Source: Amoebophrya sp. AT5.2 (Eukaryota > Sar > Dinophyceae > Syndiniales > Amoebophryaceae). From it: 11,303 bases of DNA. The notes below the pieces were generated by a model that worked only from the letters and a program-made list of their open reading frames with translations, was not told where the DNA came from and searched no databases. How positions within the stretch are numbered: position 1 is the stretch's first letter; each line of letters starts with the position of its first letter. Location: contig RXOD01006091.1 of assembly GCA_005223375.1 (NCBI GenBank), positions 1 to 11,303 on the forward strand, in the 5' to 3' direction. Shown in pieces: positions 7,799 to 11,303 of the stretch. The position numbers and the translations under genes are program-made.

Positions 7799-10700
7799 AT
7801 GCCGAAGACGCAGCACCATCCGCACGCGAGTCACTCGCTGCGCCTGCGGCTCGCCACGCCATGGAGTCTTGCCCTCTACGTAGAATTCGGGAGCGACGAC
7901 GACGAGGAGGTTGACGGTCCGCCCCCAGCGCAACATGCTGAGACAACCGCCGGCCAGGAAGAGAGTGATCGTCCCAAAAAGGCCACTGCCCCCGTGGCAG
8001 GGTCGTACCATCTGACGATCCAGTATTTCAAGTCGCACGACTATTCCGTCCTCCGAGCATTCCGCACCACGACCACAAAATCCTTCCTGCTCGAAACCGA
8101 CGGCGCATCGACAGCAACCAGCGACATCCTGCTGGAAGATCTGGAGCCAGCGACGGGGTACTACTATCTAAAGCTAAACTACAGTTATATTTTTTTGGGG
8201 TGGACGTGGACGCACGGGTGCATGTAGGCGCACAGGGTCGTGGAGGTCCAACAAACGTGAGACCTGATGAAGTTTATGCACAGAACCCTGGAGATAGATG
8301 AAGATCAAGATGAACTTTACAGCTATAAAGTTGCTAACAAGTAGCTACAACAACTACAACACGTATACACCCCGACGGCAACGATCATAGGCAGACCGAC
8401 GTAACGGCAGCAAGTAGGCGTAGAAAGATAGTTGTCAACACGGGAGCTGTAATTTCTGCCCGTCGCCAGGTACGATGTGCGTTATCGGTTGGATCGGAGC
8501 GACGGCGATGACCAGCAACCTGCTGCGACTGCACCTCCACCGGCAGCTGCAACCGAAGTGGAGCAGTACTCGGAGTACCTAAACTTTGCGACCGTGCCTC
8601 CGCTGCGCGGCCCGGCGCAGCTGCAGTGCGTGGAAGCGGGCCGCCGTTGCGACCGCGCGCTGCTTCGCTGGCACGCGGTGGAGTGCGCGTGGGGGGCCGT
8701 CGACACCTTTTGCCTCCAGTACGTCGAGGTGGCGGATCCGGGGAGGCTCCCGGCGAATGTCGGCAAGCTGTTTGCGGACACGAACAAAAACTTGCGGGAG
8801 CAGGTGGTGAACGTGAAAAATGTGGCCACGGGCGGAGCAGGTGGAAGTAGTGGCGCGGTTTTCGGGCCGCCGGAGTTGGCGGACGTGCTGGCGAGAAAAG
8901 CGACGCCAGCTGGTGATGTTCCAAGCATCGAAGAGCCGCCTGGTGCCACCAGCTGCGTAAAAATGCCTCCCTCACCCTCGTCCCAAGCACAGCACCAGAT
9001 GGTGTCGGCGGTGAGCAGCGGTGAGGAGGAGCAGCAACTGGTGTACTGGTGGCTGGAGGACCTGCAGCCGCTGAAGCACTACCTCGTGCGGGTCGCTGCG
9101 CTGAACCCGGCGGTGCTGCCAAATGCAAATGGGGCCCCGGCGCCGACCACGAGTAAGCGCCACCTTTTTTCGGACCCCGTGCTGCTTCAGGCCGGGCGAG
9201 TGGCGCCGGGCGTAAGTCACGCGGTCGAGGTTTGTCGGTCGCACGATGAGGTGCTAATCGCGTTCTCGCTCACGGAAACCTGCACAGACGAGCTCCCCGA
9301 AAGCTTCCGGGTGAAGCTCAAGGGCGTCACGGTGTCCCAGTTGCCAGCAGCGAGCAGTGTTCTTGCGCAGAAGTATCCAAACCCAAAGGCCGCCGCACAG
9401 ACGAGGGACGCGCTATTGACGCGGCCTGACGTGATCGTCTCCGAGAGCGCCGCGCGAGAGCTGGCAACGGAGGTGCGGGGCCTGATTGCGCAGCACGCCG
9501 GAGACACGAAAGCCGCGCTGCGCTACGGAGGGGGCGGCAGTTCTTCTTCTTGTGTGGGGGATCCTCTGCGCGACGAACACGTCGGAGGGGAACTGCACCC
9601 TGACGCGGTTGCACCGCCGGCGAGGATGAACCCGATCGATTTACTGCACCAGAACGTCGAGGTCGACCCGGCGAGTCCCTACCCTTCCTCGAAGACGAAG
9701 AGCGCGCCGGGCTCGCGGCGTGGCAGTGAAGTTGTGGATCAAGCAGATCATCATGATCACGGGAGCAGCATTGGCGCGCACGTGATGGCGTTTCAAATGT
9801 CGCCCTTTCCCGCATTCCAGATGGCCCGACAGATGTCTCCGCACATCTTCGTGGGAAACGAAGTCGAGGACGCGCTCTCCGAGCCTCGGGCCGCGAGACT
9901 TGATGGCGTGCTCACGAAACTCGACGCGCCGCGGCCCAACGCGGCCCAGGTGGCGAGCGACGAGCGGCTGCGGGAGACTGTCTCCGCGGACTTCTTCAAG
10001 TACGCAATACGGGTACCGCTGCGAGAACGAGACAACCGAGTAGAGGAGCCTAGTAGCGGCAAAACGGGTGGTGCTCCTGGTGACGGACAAGCAGCTCCCG
10101 AGGGCGTTGTTGCGCTAACCACGCAGCCGCAGAGTGTATGGGCTCCCGTTGGAGGCGGGCCGCTCCCGTCGCGGGAGAGAACAAAGAATCAGCCTCCGGA
10201 TCTCGCGACGGGCTCTTCCAACGAAGATGGTCCGGACGACACAGATGAGTTGCCTGTGCCGGCGAGCCTGCCATCGGCCGTGGATCAATTTTCCCCATCG
10301 CACTTAGGGGAAGTCGTTCGACCACCTGCGGGCCTGCTCACCGGGAACATCAAGAATGCATCTACTGCTGCGTCCGCGAACCAGCCCGAGCACGAGCAAC
10401 CTCACGAAGAAGATCAAGATCTTTCCGTGTCTCCCTCCGAGCTGTTTCCCCTCGACACGATCCGCGCCACGATCCAGCTCAGCTGCACTTCCGGCAAGGG
10501 CGAGAACAAGCTTGACACCGTCGATTTGGAGATTGGCTCGCACGACCCCCCGTGCATCGAGCGGCCGGAAGACGTCGTCGCCTCGACTACCCACGACACG
10601 GTGTTCTTCGATCTGTGGGTCCCCGACACGACCGCGGAAACCGCAGACCTCTGCCCGGTGCTGCCGAAGAGCCTCGGCGTAAAGGACGTGCTGATCCGCC

Positions 10701-11303
10701 GCGAGACCGAAGCCGCGGGCTACTTCGGCAAGCACCGCAACTGGTCCGCACTGCAGAAAATGCAGGTCGATCCCGCGTTCCGGAAAAACCAGGCCGGTTG
10801 TAAGAATCATGTGGGGGCTCGTGGAGGTGGTCCACAATCGGTCGGGGACAGGGATGAATTTTTGGTGCGGCACACGCAGCAGGCTGTTGGTCCAGCACAG
10901 ATGACGAAAAACTTCTACCAACAGCGAATTCATCCCGGGACGACCGCGGTTGATTTCAGTACGGCGTCGATCAGTCGGACGACTTCGAGTGGCAGTGCTG
11001 CGCGGCTTCGTTTGACGAACTTCGACGAGACCGACGTCATGCTGCGGTTTGATGACGACGCGGACGACGAAAAAACGGCGGGGGCGTTGGAAAACAAGTC
11101 AAATGCAGGAGCACTTGTTCTAGACGGACGAGCTGGAGGTGGAGACAACTACGGCACAACATCTTCCCAGCAGACCGCGCAGATGACGCCTGCGCGGCGG
11201 AGGAAGCTGCAGTGGCAGCGGCGGCTGCGCGTGAAGCGGTTCGTAAAAGTGCGAGGGTCTGTGAGCGGGGACCTGCTTCCCGAGATTAAGGGGAGGATCA
11301 ACC
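7799..11303 (+). CDS. Large FN3-like modular protein, two exons visible, 3' end beyond the window
   Basis: Exon 1 runs from the ATG at 7799 (first ATG after an in-frame TGA at 7778) to about 8172. Exon 2 runs from 8470 without a single stop to the right edge. Joined, they give at least 1,069 residues. Two units fit the FN3 fold. The first is weaker and crosses the intron: LEDLEPATGYY at about residues 112-122, then YDVRYRL from exon 2. The second (about 168-361) is clearer, with a core Trp at 192 (LLRW), LQYVEV strand, then LQPLKHYLVRVAA at 323-335, which is the typical tyrosine corner. An insertion of about 80 low-complexity residues splits it. After residue 360 come probable beta segments (VLIAFSL, FRVKLKGV, TIRATIQLSC, TVFFDLWVP) between Pro/Ser/Asp-rich disordered stretches. 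The visible C-terminal end is basic (RRRKLQWQRRLRVKRF). No catalytic motif, membrane segment or clear signal peptide is seen. FN3 domains usually bind proteins; a scaffold or adhesion role is inference. The true start could lie in an earlier exon. Confidence 0.75.
8173..8469 (+). other. Probable spliceosomal intron of the FN3 gene
   Basis: Exon 1 reads into TAG at 8225-8227, and exon 2 has an in-frame TAA at 8450-8452, so a splice between them is needed. After 8452 the only usable AG is CCAG|G at 8468-8469. This fixes the acceptor and requires two carried-over bases. The donor shown is GC at 8173 (CTAAA|GCTAAA), 297 bases in all, which gives the most compact FN3 strand (GYYYLK-YDVRYRL). GT donors at 8200, 8206, 8218 and 8224 are also in phase and would add 9-17 residues. 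Acceptors followed by G and GC donors are both known in dinoflagellates. Confidence 0.65.
8313..8332 (+). repeat. Hairpin inside the intron (AACTTTA / TAAAGTT)
   Basis: A perfect 7-bp stem with a 6-base loop lies near the middle of the intron. It may be chance in AT-rich DNA, or part of the inverted-repeat structure described for mobile introns. Confidence 0.6.

Noticed and set aside
8385..9128. 247-codon minus-strand ORF
   Set aside because: Pro/Ser/Arg-rich shadow of the FN3 exon; the plus strand carries the longer frame with recognisable fold pattern.
10304..10933. 209-codon minus-strand ORF
   Set aside because: Looks fairly protein-like, but lies wholly antisense to the continuous plus-strand exon and shows no known motif; GC-rich coding DNA often leaves open antisense frames.
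1..11303. CRISPR arrays, insertion sequences or a bacterial operon
   Set aside because: No regularly spaced repeats, transposase motifs or ribosome binding sites were seen; the intron and the spacers point to a eukaryotic nuclear genome.

Overview
The window looks like nuclear DNA of a protist. The evidence is long GC-rich coding blocks separated by 1.6-2.2 kb of more AT-rich, stop-dense DNA, no Shine-Dalgarno or operon structure, an N-terminal secretory signal on one gene, fibronectin type III-like (FN3) modules, and one gene that reads sensibly only if an in-phase intron of about 0.3 kb is removed. All three genes lie on the + strand. The intron acceptor reads CAG|G, and one of several possible donors is GC. 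Together with unidirectional genes and low-complexity acidic and serine tracts, this fits an alveolate of the dinoflagellate lineage (a syndinian such as Amoebophrya would be typical). This lineage call is a tentative inference.

Layout. (1) Positions 3-1499: 3' part of a gene open at the left edge, encoding an alpha-helical protein of unknown family. (2) 1500-3080: non-coding spacer. (3) 3081-5576: a complete 831-residue gene with a signal-peptide-like N-terminus, a disordered acidic/serine-rich region and a helical core. It ends in an acidic tail with a three-copy heptapeptide repeat. The core shares three collinear blocks with the first gene, so the two appear to be diverged tandem paralogues. 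(4) 5577-7798: non-coding spacer with a perfect 16-bp palindrome, a T13 run, a 3'-splice-site-like element, a hairpin and a doubtful Cys-rich ORF. (5) 7799-11303: a large gene in two exons, open at the right edge. It encodes at least about 1,069 residues with one clear and one probable FN3-like unit, each interrupted by long low-complexity insertions.

Function. No gene could be matched to a named family with catalytic residues. The first two genes may belong to an expanded lineage-specific family with at least one secreted member. The third is probably a binding or scaffold protein. Nothing shows that the three act together beyond co-orientation.

The most useful observations are the tandem paralogue pair, the very long open frame from 8470 to the right edge, and the intron with ambiguous in-phase donors and internal inverted repeats. 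The sequence does not reveal a defined new biological system; the paralogous family is the best candidate for something undescribed.
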